DNA of 64,000 nucleotides from Rheum nobile (GCA_027886185.1 WOAB01000317.1:1736001-1800000); one strand, 5' to 3'; shown: positions 22,256 through 35,192, numbered from the stretch's first letter. Notes: generated from the sequence alone by a model not told the origin. Translations and numbers: made by a program.

Positions 22256-23699
22256 GTAAGTATTTATATTTATTAGAAAAAATGTCTTCAAAATAAATGC
22301 AAATATTGACCTGATCCATTTGAATTTATCCGTTGTCGTTTCTCTCTAATAACAACCAATCTAAACTTTCTGTTATGTCGGGTTAATTCGTCCATAACAA
22401 AATCAACCTGACAAACTAACATATAAACATTTAAATAAATCAATCTACATACCAAACATTTATTTTAATCTTATAAAAATTCATAAAATGGTTAACTACT
22501 TAATTTAAGTATTTAAATATAATTCAATTATAAATAATTATTTAAGTATTATAAATATATATATACATATATATATTTATAAATACTAAAATGGACTTAT
22601 TGGCCCAAAGGACATTTGTATAAATTATAAATTATTAATGCAAATTTGAATTGGTTTAATGTGCTTTAAGGACCAATTAGAATAAATGCATAACTGAAAT
22701 AGACGCCAAACTATAAAATCCCAATTTATGTAAAAAGTAATTATTTATATTAAAAATAATTTATCCCTTATCATGTATATCTAATATCACCAAATCTCAA
22801 AATTATATTATTTTTGTTTTTATTCATACATACTTAACATTTAATATATTTTAGATATATTTTACAGATATATTTTACAAAGAAAATAAATAAAAATACA
22901 AACTTAACATTTAATATAATTATTTAATTATATGTGCACTATACCCTAAATACAAACTTAACAACAAATTTGTTAACATCGGTCAAGCCCATAACATTAA
23001 CCCCGTTTGTTTGATAAACGAAGCCCATAATCTGATGCAAGTAATTGGGCCAAGCCCATAACATTAATCTCGGACATTTTACATGCGTTGAAACCCAACC
23101 TCACTCCCTCATTTCCATTTCACTTCGGCGTCGCGTTTCGATTTCACTCTCGTTTTCTTTCTCCTTTCAATCTTTCCAGTTCGATCCACATAGTTTCTTT
23201 CCTCTTTCAATCTTTCCAGATCTAGGATACTTTGAATTTCATCTTTCTGGAAATATCGTCCAAGCCTTCGTTTTGTTTTTGTTCAAATCTTCCATATCCA
23301 AATTGGTTTTTTCACTAAAAAACCCTCTGATCTACATGTTCCAAATCCGATTTATTCTACAACCAAATTAGTTTATCAGAGATCCACAAAAATATTAGAT
23401 TATTCTTCAATCTCGTTCAGATCCAGAGGACGACAAAGGATGACAACAAATCTGGATCTGGCTAAAGAAGGGTTAACTAAACCCTAATTATTTCACAGAT
23501 CTAGAGCTTCATAAAGGTATTTAACATTTCTCTATTTTATTTCCTTCTCCGGATAATTTTTCATTTTTAAATCATATTCTGCCTTGTTCTGTGTCCAAAA
23601 ATTTTCAAACAAAAAAATCGGCGATTTTGTATTTCATGTTGTGTTTATTTTTTTGTTGCTTTATCAGTTTCGTATCTTGTGACTAATTTGTTTTTTTTT

Positions 23700-23825
23700 T
23701 TCATAATATGGTATGACGACTTCTGGACATTGCTGAGGATGTGTTCATCTCTAATCGTCTGGAGCTTGATAAAGATAACTTGAATAAGGAGGCTATGGGG
23801 CTCTCCCTAGAGGCAACGAAGGTAA
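23700..23825 (+). other. Possible captured exon in the Helitron-like element
   Basis: About 90 bp (23731-23821) read as an open, protein-like frame (DIAEDVFISNRLELDKDN, then LNKEAMGLSLEATK) and end at AAG|GTAATATG, a good splice donor. Upstream 23090-23520 looks like a pyrimidine-rich 5' UTR plus an exon ending AAAG|GTATTT. Together they could be the 5' end of a host gene fragment picked up by the element. The protein was not recognised. Confidence 0.3.
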
Positions 23826-24800
23826 TATGTTAATGTTTTATCTCAATCTCTAATCGTCTGGCTTGTGAGATAATTTGATGTTTGAAAATTGAAATCATAA
23901 ATTTCCTTCTGTTAACAAATTGTACATATTTTGACAAATTTTAATGATTCGACTGGTTTTGTGATTTCATTGTTTTAAAATTTTCCAAATTTCAGATAGA
24001 AATATAGTATAATATCAGACTCGCATTTCATTCATTTATTTTTGGTTTTAAGTGCGAAATGTTATCTTAATCTAGATTGTTCTTCATCTTGTTTTTGTTT
24101 AAGTCTAATATATGTTCTTTGCATAAAAAATGTTCTTTAAGTTTTCTGGGCTTAGTTAATTGATAGGAAGACAACGACTAAAATTATGTTAAAAGCATGT
24201 ACCTTTGTCTGCAACTGACTTTATATGGGCTTATTGGCCCTTTGACTGTTTGTTTGTATAGATTGATTAGACTTATTTAATTGAATGTGCTAATAGGCCC
24301 AAATAAAATAGTTATAACATTGTATGTGCGTCCAAACACTGAAAAACATATAATATTCCAGCCCAAAATGTATAACTATAGTTAATTTCAATATAACCAA
24401 ATCTGCTTTTGGGCTTTTTGGCCCATTTCATGTTTCGTAATTTAAATATGCCTAATAAAATGTATTGGCCTCATAACACTTTTTTATATGCGGCCCAACA
24501 TGTGTATTATAATGCTATTAAACTCCATATTTTTTTGTTAATGGGCCGGATATTTCAATGTTTACCTGGTCAATAAATATTTGTCCCATTAAATTGTGTA
24601 CTTCGGAGGATAAGCCCATTCTAATTTTAAACTGACATTAAATTGTTCACTTGGGCCAAATAAGGCCATCTGTTTGTTTACCTGGTCCATTAACAAACTT
24701 GTAAAAAGAAGACATTTCCCGATTCATCTAGATCTGTAAAATCATTTCTCGATCATTCAACTTTCTGATTCTACTATGTGTTTCTGTCAAACTGCAAATC

Positions 24801-24928
<128 letters not shown>

Positions 24929-26261
24929 ATCTATGACCAGATGTATTTGTTACAAAGTTTGTCTTGCAGGGATAAATCAAAATCGATTTTCAGCAAATGT
25001 ATGTGTCTCTCTGTATGTTTGGTGGAAGGATTAAAAATTTCTGTCAGTTTAAGAAGTAGGTTCGTTTCTACATCTCTCTCTTTTATTCCACGTATCAATG
25101 GTAATTTTATACATTTATATAAATGTTGCAATGTATGATTTATACTATTATTCCATGTATAATCAATATCAGCATATAATTTATCTCTGTGTGTGTCTAT
25201 TTCTCTTTGTGTATCTATTTCTCTTTGACATATATGTGCAATGTATGTGTGAAAGACATTTTTTTTAAAGTATATAGAAATATGCAAGTATACTGTAGTA
25301 TATAAGAAATTACATTACCTATTTATATAGCATGCATATGTCGTATAATAAGATATTAACTTTTGCAATTGTTCCTTCTTTCTGATTGCATGTCACCACG
25401 CTATGTGTACCTGATCATAACACTGAATATTACATACTGCTTGGTATGACTACTATACTATTATTTGGCCTATCTTGATATGATCAATACATTGTATAGT
25501 AGTTACTGATCATAAAACGTGTGCCATTACAAGTTGCAACATATAATCTCCAAGATGCATCTGCTAATGTGATTCAATCTATACAATCAGGTCATGGTTT
25601 CATCAATTGACTAATTTTGTAATTAACTGATTTACTTGTTTAGTCTGTACTTAACAGATTTGTTATTGGTATAGGTATCATGTGGGAGCTCGGATTGGAC
25701 TCAAAGGAAATTTGGATAATAAATACACACAAAAAAGACCTAAGGGTATGTCTACTATACTAACTTTTAGTGTAGTAAGTAGTTTAGTTGTAAATAGTGT
25801 AGTAAGTAGTTTAGCTGTAAACTAAACCATATAAGTTGTAAGTAAATGCTTCAGTTGTTAACTAAATCATATAGTTGTAAAATAAATATTGATAGTACAC
25901 AACTACATACAATTTATGTAGTTTAGTAAGTAGTCAATTTTTAATATTGATAGTAAGTAGTCAACTGCATAAAATAAATATTGATAGTAAACTAAATCAT
26001 ATAGTGTAGTAAGTAGTCAATTTTTAATTATATAACTGAATACAATTTATGTAGTTTTAAATAACAACATTAAGGATTTAGAAGTCAATTTAGATGTAAC
26101 ATCCAGGATAACTTGTTAGCAACTAATTGAATACAACTGTTGTAAAAATATCATAAAAGTTGTAAATAATTCGTTGAACATACAATACCTGTTAATAATC
26201 TATATATGAGAAAAAAATACAATTGTTGATAAAAAAATTAAAGATTCAGAAGTCCACATAC

Positions 26262-26298
26262 CTGTAATGTCTTTTATGGCTTGTAGTTCTTTTGACAT
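26262..26298 (-). pseudogene. RPA-like first exon remnant
   Basis: On the minus strand, ATG 26298 opens MSKELQAIKDIT and stops at ACAG|GTATGT, a proper donor. The sequence parallels the KQQQQIKDITGTRG segment of the RPA-like relic at 27315-27480. It looks like the start of a second diverged copy; no downstream exon was found. Confidence 0.4.
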
Positions 26299-26474
26299 AG
26301 CTACAAAACAATATTGAAAAAAAATCAGTACCTAAGCAGTATACAGTAGACAAATTTCACACTGCATATACCAAATAAAATTGCTCTATTTCAACTTTCC
26401 CGAGAAGCACAAATTCAGCCAAAAGACACATAAGTTGTTATACTAAAAATCAGTTGCTAATGTACGTACCGAAG

Positions 26475-26617
26475 CCATACCCTTATCATATCAATGAGAG
26501 GGCATTAGTAGGTGCAGAGTATGCTCGGATAGGTTGTTAGAATGACCTACCGACTCTTATAATACCCTCTCCAAGCATATTCTGCACCGACTTGTTCAAC
26601 CTACTCATTTTTATGGG
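26475..26617. other. Long imperfect hairpin, miRNA-precursor-like
   Basis: AGTAGGTGCAGAGTATGCTC (around 26507-26526) faces AAGCATATTCTGCACCGACT (around 26573-26592) with only a few mismatches. Pairing continues on both sides, roughly 26475-26540 against 26555-26617, over a loop of about 14 nt. A 21-22-nt duplex inside a longer fold is what plant MIRNA precursors show. No known mature miRNA was recognised. It lies inside the Helitron-like element, so a transposon inverted repeat is the alternative. Confidence 0.4.
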
Positions 26618-27084
26618 AATACTTAGTTCTGGATGTACTGAACAAAACTGAAACAAATATGATAAATCAATATCATTGTACATAAACTGAAACAAAAATA
26701 ATTTATTGATGTTATTACCTCTTGAATGTCTTTACTCTGTTAAATTTTATCTACTGAAAATAACTGAGAAGCTCTAGATTTATAGACAAATATGTGAAAG
26801 AGATGTAGAGTCTTCTATTACAAGTTTCTGCGAGAGAAAGTTTTCGAAAAAAACTTCCTCTCACAGATCCATGGCGATTCCCTGTCATCCTTCTCATCTT
26901 TGTGTCTGCTTGTGTAAAAATGACGGAAAAAAAACGAATATCATTATATATCAGCATATAGGTTCTGAGTTATTACCTTGTAACTGATTTCTGGATGTAC
27001 TAAAAAAAACTGAAACAAAATAAATAACTCAATATCAGTATATATATCAGCATATATGTTCAAGATGACGGGCTCTAGCTTTAT

Positions 27085-27480
27085 TAACTACTGAATTTGA
27101 AAGGTATATCATAGAGTGCAACTCCAAAATTTGAAATGACATATACACCTCCTTCCTCTAATATTGTTAAATTCACCATAGAAGCTTCCTTAATGATCGC
27201 ATGAATTTTCTCACCCTTAAGACAATCAGAAATAGATCTTAGTCGTATTAAAAAATTAGGAAAACAATTTTGTATATATGAAAAACAAATTATTTAAAAA
27301 CTGAAAATTAATACCTTTTCATCCATTAAAATTATTTCAGTTGTACTGTATTGCGTACGATCTTCTTTCTTCGAAACTTTAAACAATCGAATTACTCGAA
27401 CCTTTAGCTCATAATTCCCTCGGGTACCCGTAATATCCTTTATTTGTTGTTGTTGTTTTGATATTCCTACAAAGTTCATA
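27085..27480 (-). pseudogene. RPA1-like (OB-fold) protein relic of a Helitron
   Basis: Two exon-like pieces on the minus strand. The first (about 27470-27315) reads IKDITGTRGNYELKVRVIR, then LMDEK, and ends AAAAG|GTATTA. The second (about 27240-27085) reads SDCLKGEKIHAIIKEAS and then EEGGVYVISNFGVALYDI before a frame break. KVRVIRL...MDEKG-type and YVISNF motifs are characteristic of the replication protein A large-subunit OB folds (DUF223 type) that accompany plant Helitrons. RPA binds single-stranded DNA. The relic is short, frameshifted and has no intact start. Assignment rests on motif recall. Confidence 0.6.
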
Positions 27481-28737
27481 CAAAAAACCATGACAATTCA
27501 GTACAAAATTATTATAAAAGGTAATATAAACATTTCATATGTACACTGTGAATTGTAAACTGAAATAGAAATGAAAATTAATTGCAGAAAAACTAATAGG
27601 AAATCAGTTCGTTTTGAAAATGCATTGCAGAAAAATATGTTAATGACATTTCGTATGTACAATCAGTTCGTTTTGAAAGGAGTTAGGCCCAATGGAATAA
27701 GATGCGAAATGAATTCTAAAGCAACAAAACAAAAAACAAAACAGAAATGAACTAAAAATTTAATAACAAACTCACTATTTATATGGCTTATGCAGGAGAA
27801 GAAGCGAAATCGATATTGTGAGAACAAAGCTTTAGATTGTACTTGTGGGAGAGTCTCTCTATTTATATGGCCTAAAGGTATGGATTATAATGATTTATTT
27901 GATTGTGCACATATTGAAAATGCCTTAGTCGAACGGATTTTATTCTGTAAATTTATTCTGTACATGTTGAAATTGGAAAAAAATCATGCCTTGTAGATTT
28001 CATATATTGCAGAAAATCTGTTCAGTAATTGCAGCAAATCTTGACTTGCAGATTTCATATATTGCAGAAAAAATTCGTGCCTTGCAGATTTCCAACATTG
28101 GTCTACTTCATTTCTTACCATTTTATTTTATGTACGTATTATGTAATTTGTTTGAGTTTCCAGCCAAGCATTTATTTTGTATGTATGGCAATGCAGTTTT
28201 TTTTGTTTTTTTTTAGGTCATTTCAAACAGCAACAGCATTTTGTGTTCTTTGCATTGATAGTTTAATGCAAAGAACACAAATGTCTATTAGCACAAACAT
28301 CTATTAGTTTATTTTTTTGCATGCTTTTTCGAAACATCTATTAGAATAAAATATATGCAGGGTTTAATTTTAGGTATATATATATTATTGGGTTATATAT
28401 TAGGTTTATTTTTAGCCATACATAGTGTGACAGATCATATATTTACGATTTGAAAATAATTAGTTACTATTTGGAAAATATTTTCTATGATTACACGAAA
28501 TATATGATGACAAAAATAGCGTGGCAGATCATAAATTTACAATTTGGACAATATAATATTGTATACATATCCTGGCAGATCTTTATTGAAGGTAAAAAAG
28601 GCAAAACCCAAAAAAACCGGAATAGTTGCCACGTGTCCAAATTGATGTAGTAGTGCCACGTGGCAAAAAAAATTGGGTGCATTCTTGGAGTGCCACATGG
28701 TGCAGCCGGGCTTTGCGTTTAGTAGATATATAGTAGA

Positions 28738-29250
28738 TTATTTTTACTATATCTTATTTTAAAAGTTGTAAAACAAGATCTCATTACCATATATTATAAA
28801 AGAAACCTTACTTTGTCATTAAAATAGTTATTACTTTTGATAAGTTGTAATAGCTATATTAAATCTACTAATTTTTTTCCGATGAGGAAATAATGTGAAG
28901 TTTATAACTTATAATAATTTCGAGGGGTAAATTTTACAAATTAAAAAAAAAACGAGGTTGGATATGACATATGCCTAATGTCTGTTGATAAAGGTTGTCT
29001 TCTACAAATAGAAACAGGTTTATGATTTTTTTAAATAGTAATTTACGTATATATGTTTGCCTCATATATATAGATGATCATTAATTTTCACTTTAATTAG
29101 ATTTGGTAATAGGGTCATATCATTATCACTGTTTACAAGGGGCGTTGGAAGGAAGTGGTGAAAGTAATTTCACATCCTAAGAACCACAAGTTGCCATTTT
29201 ATGTAGTAAGAATCAATTCTTTGATGATATCATACCAACACCTCAAAAGC
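28738..29250. other. AT-rich intergenic stretch
   Basis: Nothing recognisable between the Helitron-like 5' end and the retroposed insertion at 29251. Confidence 0.4.
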
Positions 29251-29416
29251 AATTAATATACTCGACATTTCTGTTGTTTGCGTGTATGAAAACACTGATA
29301 TTAGAAGAGATCTATCACTTTATATGCAAACAGTATTCCGATTTGGACGTAGACCGGAGCCGACTCTATCTGAGCAAACCTGACGATCAAGATAAAAAAA
29401 ATTAATATACTCGACA
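29251..29416 (+). mobile_element. Short retroposed insertion with 17-bp duplication
   Basis: AATTAATATACTCGACA occurs exactly at 29251-29267 and 29400-29416, bracketing 132 bp that end GATCAAGATAAAAAAA. An oligo-A tail plus long duplication indicates target-primed insertion of a truncated LINE or SINE. No pol III boxes were seen, so a LINE 3' end is more likely. Confidence 0.7.
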
Positions 29417-29865
29417 CCGCATCATGGAAATTCAATACTCCAACCAACGTTATTTACATAAGATGCCACTTAATCATTTTTCAGTCGAATTACAGTTGAA
29501 CTTTGACATGTAATTTTTCTTCAAGCGAATTATTGGATTTCACGTCTTATTATGTCAATAATCAGATTTGTTGATGTTTTGGAGCAAGCACATACTATAA
29601 CTACATAAGTACGTGGTCCAACCATCTCTTGTCTTCTTAATATACTGCGCCTTTTTCTGGGACCTCTAATCCATTAATATATATTTCCCCTATTCTTACT
29701 TTTAATCTCTCATCACTAAATTCACGTCATTCGATTAATTAGTTACCCAAGTCAGAGAAAATCTAAAGATAATTGGGTGTTTGAAGTTGTGATCGATCGA
29801 TTACCAGTTAATGTCTATCCCTTATCACCCCGGTTAGGGCTTCTTCCCAAGAAATGAACATACTC

Positions 29866-30063
29866 TGTAAATTTGGAGAGAGAAAAAAATACATAATTAA
29901 AAGATATTATCTATACTAAGATAGAACAATTAAATACCTAACTAAAAGATATATATCTATAAGAGAATTTTGGAATACAAGAAAAGATAAAATACCTAAC
30001 TAAAAGATATTATCTATACTAAGATAGAACAATTAAATATGTACAAGATAATCTTTCGTAATA
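29866..30063 (-). repeat. Copia-2 3' LTR
   Basis: 198 bp. Its inner half matches 35095-35192 closely; the outer half is rearranged relative to the 5' LTR. Confidence 0.85.
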
Positions 30064-30070
30064 CTCCCCC

Positions 30071-33000
30071 TCAAGTTGGAGTATGTGGATCAACCATGCC
30101 CAACTTGCCCAGAAGATATTGAAATTGTGTTTTCCCAAGGGCTTTGGTGAAGAGATCTGCTGGCTGTTGAGCAGAAATGACATGACGAGTCTCTATAGAG
30201 CCGGCCTGCACATGATCTCGAACAAGATGACAGTCGATTTCAATGTGTTTTGTGCGCTCATGAAACACCGGATTTGCTGCAATGTGAATGACAGCCTGAC
30301 TGTCGCAGTAAAGTCTCATAGGAGTTGAATGGTTGACTCCCAGACAGCGAAGAAGTGATTTCAGCCAAATCAACTCACAACAGATAGACGCCATGGAACG
30401 GTACTCTGCCTCAGCGGACGAACGAGAGACAGTCAGTTGCTTCTTTGTCTTCCAGGAGATGGGTGAGTGACCGAGTTTGATGAAGAAGCCAGTGAGAGAG
30501 CGGCGAGTAATAGGACAGGAAGCCCAGTCAGAATCACAAAACACTGTGAGCTGCAGAGAGCTTGTAGCTGACAGGAAGAGACCTTGACCTGGATGAGACT
30601 TGAGATAATGAAGCACACGAATAGCGGCCTGTCAGTGGTCCACTTTTGGTGCTTGCATAAACTGTGCGAGCGTATGAACGGCATAGGAGAGCTCCAGACG
30701 TGTGATAGTGAGATAAATAAGACGACCAATGAGTCTGCGGTACCTGTACGGGAACTCAAAGAGGGGACTCGCAGTAGTCGTGAGCTGGTGTTGTTGTTCC
30801 ATGGGAAAAAGAGACGGCTTTGCTGCAAGTAAGTCAGCCTCGGTCAAGATGTCTAAGGCATATTTCCGTTGCGAGAGGAAAATGGCAGAGGAGTTGCGCG
30901 CTATTTCGATGCCGAGGAAGTATTTCAGAGAGCCCAGATCCTTCATGTGAAAGCAGGAGCTAAGATATGACTTGAAGCGAGAGATAGACGGAGAGTCATT
31001 ACCTGCTATAATGAGATCGTCAACATACACCAAGACATGCAAAGATGTGGATGGTATCTGATATGAGAACAATGAGTAGTCAGCGTAACTCTGACGGAAA
31101 CCGAAAGCTCGCAGGGCAGACGAGAGCTTGGCAAACCAGTTCCTCAGAGCCTGTTTAAGTCCATAGAGAGACTTTTGCAGGCGACAGACATGGCCTGGCG
31201 GGACATGGAGGAGACCAGGTGGAGGCGTCATGTAAACTTCCTCATCGAGGTCACCGTGGAGAAAGGCATTGTGAACGTCCATCTGATGGAGTTCCCATCC
31301 TCGTATCGCAGCAACAGACAAGAATACACGGACAGATGCCATTTTGGCAACAAGAGCAAATGTCTCAGTGAAATCGACACCTTCTATCTGACGATTGCCA
31401 AGGACTACCAGCCGAGCCTTGTGGCGCTCAATCGACCCATCAGAGTTGTAATTGATGTGATACACCCATTTGCACCCAATAGGCTTCTTGCCCTGAGGAA
31501 GCACGGAAACCTTCCAGGTGCCGTTTCGAGCAAGAGCAGTCAACTCAGAGTCCATAGCCGCACGCCAGTGAGGATGTAAGACGGCCTCTTGGAAAGATGA
31601 TGGCTCGGTACCCGTTGTGACAGCTGCTAGAAAACGTGTATGAGGTACAGAAAAATTAGCATAAGATACATAGGCTGCTATGGGGTAGAGTGTACCTGAG
31701 GACAATAACTGTGGCGTGGGTTGTGAAGAAGAAGCAGGGGGGTCTATATGCTGAACTGTCCGACAAACGTAATCACGAAGCAAAACAGAGGGCTGCCGTG
31801 CACGGGTACTCTGCCGAGAGGGTGTCGGAGCCGAGCTGCTGGCAATGGGGAGCGAGTCAGGCAGAACGCTCCCCCTTGCTGGGGATGGGGCTGCGTCCGA
31901 CTGGCTCGAGACGACAGATGGCGCGTCTGCTGGAGACGCAGTCGACGGGGGATCTCCGACGGCAGAATATGGGGGTTGCTCGTCGTCGAATATCGACGGA
32001 AGAGGAGCTGAAGTCGTCACAGCACGGGACTCTGGAGGGGGCTCCGCAAAGGGAAAAATTCCTCATGAAAGATGACATCCTGACTAATGAATGTAGACTT
32101 GGTCTCAAGATCATAGAGACGCCACCCTCGTTTCCCTGGCAGATAGCCAAGAAAGACGCATTTCCGACTTCGGGAAGCAAATTTGTCGTGATGTCGGGGA
32201 ATTTGAGATGCAAAACAGAGACAACCAAATACCCGGAATGAAGTGTAAGAAGGAACACGGCCGTGGAGGAGCTCATAAGGCGTATGACCACCCAACGGTG
32301 ATGCAGAGGTGCGGTTGATTAGGAAAGCCGCAGTGGAGACACAGTCTGCCCAAAAATGCAGCGGGAGGTTCGCTTGAAAACGTAAAGCATGCGCAACATT
32401 GAGGAGATGGCGGTGCTTACGTTCAGCGCAACCATTTTGTTGAGGAGTTGCGACGTAGGAAGTCTCAAAGTGGATGTCATTGGCATCAAAGTAGGGCCGC
32501 AGAGGGAGGAACTATGTGCCGTTATCTGCGCGAACTCTCTGCACTTGCTTGCGAAACTGAGTCTTGATGAGAGCACAAAAATTCTTGAATAGGAGTGCCA
32601 CTTCAGACTTTGCAGAAAAGAAATAGACCCACACGGCCCGGGAACAGTCATCAACAATAGTTAAAAAATACGAAGCCCCACTAGATGAGGGTGTGCTGTA
32701 AGGCCCCCATACATCACAATGAACTAATTCAAACAATTCTTGAGCTTTATTGAAACTTTCAGAAAAAGACAATCTAGTTTGTTTTGACTTATAGCAAGTA
32801 TCACAAGGGACGATATTGTCTATAGTATTTTTATCTAGACTAATAGTGGAAATAGAAGATAAAACAGAAGATGACGGATGACCAAAGCGACGATGCCAGA
32901 GAGCGGCTGAATGAATGGACGACTGAGCAGAGGAAGCACGAGCTGCAGAGCCGATGTTGTGAAGCCAGTAGACCCCACCCTGCTGCTTACCCACGCCAAT

Positions 33001-33455
33001 CACTATCCTCGAACTGAGTTCCTGAAGAACACACAGTCTGGCCGTTAAAAGAACTAACAAATTAAGATTGCGAGTTAATTGCGCAAAGGAGAGCAAATTA
33101 CAACTCAAATTAGGAACATAAAGAATATGAGATAAGCGAAACGAGCCCAAGTGCAGGACGTACTCCTTCTTGAGTTGCAAACGAGATTGTTCCGTCAGGC
33201 AGTTGAATAGAAACGGGAGGCACATCAACAAGATCCCGAATCAAAGTTTGGTCACCTGTCATGTGGTAAGAGGCACCAGAGTCTAAAATCCAGGAAGAGG
33301 ACTTACCGGTCTTTGCAGACTCAGTTTGCATAGCGTTGAACATGTGCATCACCGCTGTCCATTGATCATTGGACAAGGCGGGACCAAAGGCTTGACGATC
33401 GGTGGATGTCAACGCAACAGAAGAAGGAGCGGCCGGGGTCTGGACGGCATTGGCC
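30071..33455 (-). pseudogene. Copia-2 pol (PR-IN-RT-RH), broken
   Basis: Read downward: protease WILDSGASYHMTG near 33285; pre-integrase LWHRRFGHP and integrase finger CDTCYKSKQ near 32910-32780; integrase core TIVDDCSRAVW and VRADNGT; then CKWVYHINYNSDGSIERHKA of the RT near 31480 and LVYVDDLIIAGND near 31020; RNase H (CDSDWAS, SRSSAEAEYRSMA, HIEIDCH) down to the stop at 30071. Frame shifts occur near 33150, 32510 and 32300. TGA near 30629 replaces the Trp of DHWQAA, exactly the site mutated in Copia-1. Protein frames cover the full pol, so decay is recent. Confidence 0.92.
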
Positions 33456-33466
33456 GAACCTGCAGG

Positions 33467-33934
33467 ATAGGGGTGTTCATCCGGTCCGGACCGGATCGGA
33501 TTTTTGGGCATATATGGACCGAAGACCGGACCGGACCGGATAGGTCCGGTCTTAATCCCGTCTGGTCCGGTCTTGGACCGGATTGGACCGGATTTAATTT
33601 TAAAAAATAAAAAAAATTAAATTCTTATTTAAAATCTATAAAAAAATTTCTAAAAAAATATTTATAAAACATATATACTCCTAACTTATTAAATTTAAAA
33701 AAATATCTACAAAAAAATACATATAAATCTCTAAAAAAAAATATAAAACATATAAATTACAAAATATATTTTTTTTAAAAAAATTCCGGTCTTCCGGTCC
33801 GGACCGGATTTTTTCCGGGTTTGGACCGGACCGGAAACCGATTTTGGGGAAATGGTGGACCGGAGACCGGACCAGAATTTTACCGGTCCGGTCCGGTCCG
33901 AAAATCCGGTCCGGTCCACCCATGAACACCCCTA
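33467..33934. mobile_element. hAT-like MITE packed with CCGGTCC motifs
   Basis: TAGGGGTGTTCAT at 33467 is inverted at 33922-33934 (ATGAACACCCCTA), flanked by CTGCAGGA and CTGTAGGA, an 8-bp duplication with one change. TAGGGGTGT ends and 8-bp duplications are typical of hAT MITEs. Both subterminal regions carry many CCGGTCC/GGACCGG copies around an AT-rich core with no coding frame. It interrupts Copia-2 between gag and protease. Confidence 0.85.
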
Positions 33935-33942
33935 CTGTAGGA

Positions 33943-34898
33943 CGTGAAGAACTCGCCTTTGCTTTGCGAGCAGCAAGCTTTTCTTTAAGCCAGTCGGGGT
34001 AGCCGTTCAGGCGATAGCAGGAAGCCTTGTCATGACCATTGCGACCGCAATGAGCACAGACCTCCGGCTTGCGATCAACGGAAGCAGATGACGATTCATA
34101 AGAAGCAGCCGGTCCCGACAAAGTGGAGGGGGGTGTCGGGGGACTGAACTTGCGTGCTGCGAAGGCCACCGAGTCGGCAGGGGTGTCGCGAGAAGAGACG
34201 ACGGTTTTGAGACGTTCCTCTTGCACAACGAGAGCATAGACACGGTTCAAGCCCGGGAGAGGCTCCTGAGCCATGATGTTGGACCGAAGAGAGCCAAAAG
34301 TGCCATCATCGAGTCCCATAAAGAACTGATGCACACGTTCCTCATCATGTAGTTGGATCCAGAAAGAGTTGGTTTGACACGTGCACTTGCCGTAGGAGCA
34401 AGTTCGAACGGGGACATACGTAGATAGTTCGTCCCATAACTTCTTCAACGTACCAAAGTACGCAGCAATAGAGTGCCCCGTCTGGTGGTACTGTGAAATC
34501 TCGGAACGCAATTGGAACTTGCGTGGACCGTTCCTAACATAGAACCTTTGACGTAAATCCTCCCAGAGATCCTTCACTTCAGCGAAATAGGTGATCGAAG
34601 AGCGAAGCGGGAGATCAATAGATTGAACCACCCAGCCAACCAGCATGGAGTTCACCATGAACCAGTCGTTAAGAAGAGGCGTCGTCGTCGATGTTGCAGT
34701 AAGACGAGTGATGCTACCGTCGGCGAAGCCGAGCTTACGCTTAGCCTTGAGCGAATTGCTCATAGCAGTAACCCATTCATCGTAGTTGTCACCCTTAAGC
34801 AACACCGGACAGATGGACAAGCCCGGATGATCCGAAGGGTGGAGATAATACGGAGAAGAAAAACCAATAACGGCTTCTTTGGTGGTGGTGTCTGGCAT
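33943..34898 (-). pseudogene. Copia-2 gag, interrupted by a MITE
   Basis: ATG 34898 opens a frame with SSPYYLHPSDHPGLSICPVL and LKGDNYDEWVTAMSN, the Copia gag N-terminus. The CCHC knuckle CAHCGRNGHDKASC lies near 34050. The frame is intact until the MITE at 33934, then resumes near 33455 before the protease. Without the MITE this gag would be nearly complete. Confidence 0.9.
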
Positions 34899-35013
34899 GA
34901 TGACGATGGAGAAGAGAGAAACGAACGGCGGCGGTGGCTTGAAGAAGCGACGGCGGCGAAACGTGGGCGAGCGAGGGGGTTGTGTTTAGGTTAGAAACCT
35001 GAGACTGATACCA

Positions 35014-35192
35014 TGTAAATTTGAGGAGAGAAGATAATTGGAAAATCTTCCTTTCTTGTTCATTGAGAGATTATAGGATATATATCTACAAGAGAATCTT
35101 GGGGTATAAGAAAAGATAAAATACCTAACTAAAAGATATTATCTATACTAAGATAGAACAATTAAATATGTACAAGATAATCTTTCGTAATA
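35014..35192 (-). repeat. Copia-2 5' LTR
   Basis: 179 bp. On the minus strand it starts TATTACGAAAGA and ends AATTTACA directly before the TGGTATCAG primer site. Confidence 0.9.

Larger units (their letters stand above)
29866..35192 (-). mobile_element. Copia-2, full-length LTR retrotransposon, decayed
   Basis: A 5327-bp minus-strand element bounded by the exact duplication TACTC (29861-29865 and 35193-35197). The 3' LTR is 29866-30063 (198 bp) and the 5' LTR 35014-35192 (179 bp); they differ by an internal rearrangement in the 3' copy, which has two versions of a CTAACTAAAAGATAT block. The primer site reads TGGTATCAG on the minus strand just inside the 5' LTR, and GAGGGGGAG is the purine tract. 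Gag, protease, integrase, RT and RNase H are all present with scattered frame breaks. A 468-bp hAT-like MITE splits it at 33467-33934. Confidence 0.94.

Noticed and set aside
31175..32241. Several plus-strand frames of 130-180 codons
   Set aside because: Shadows of the minus-strand Copia-2 integrase and RT.
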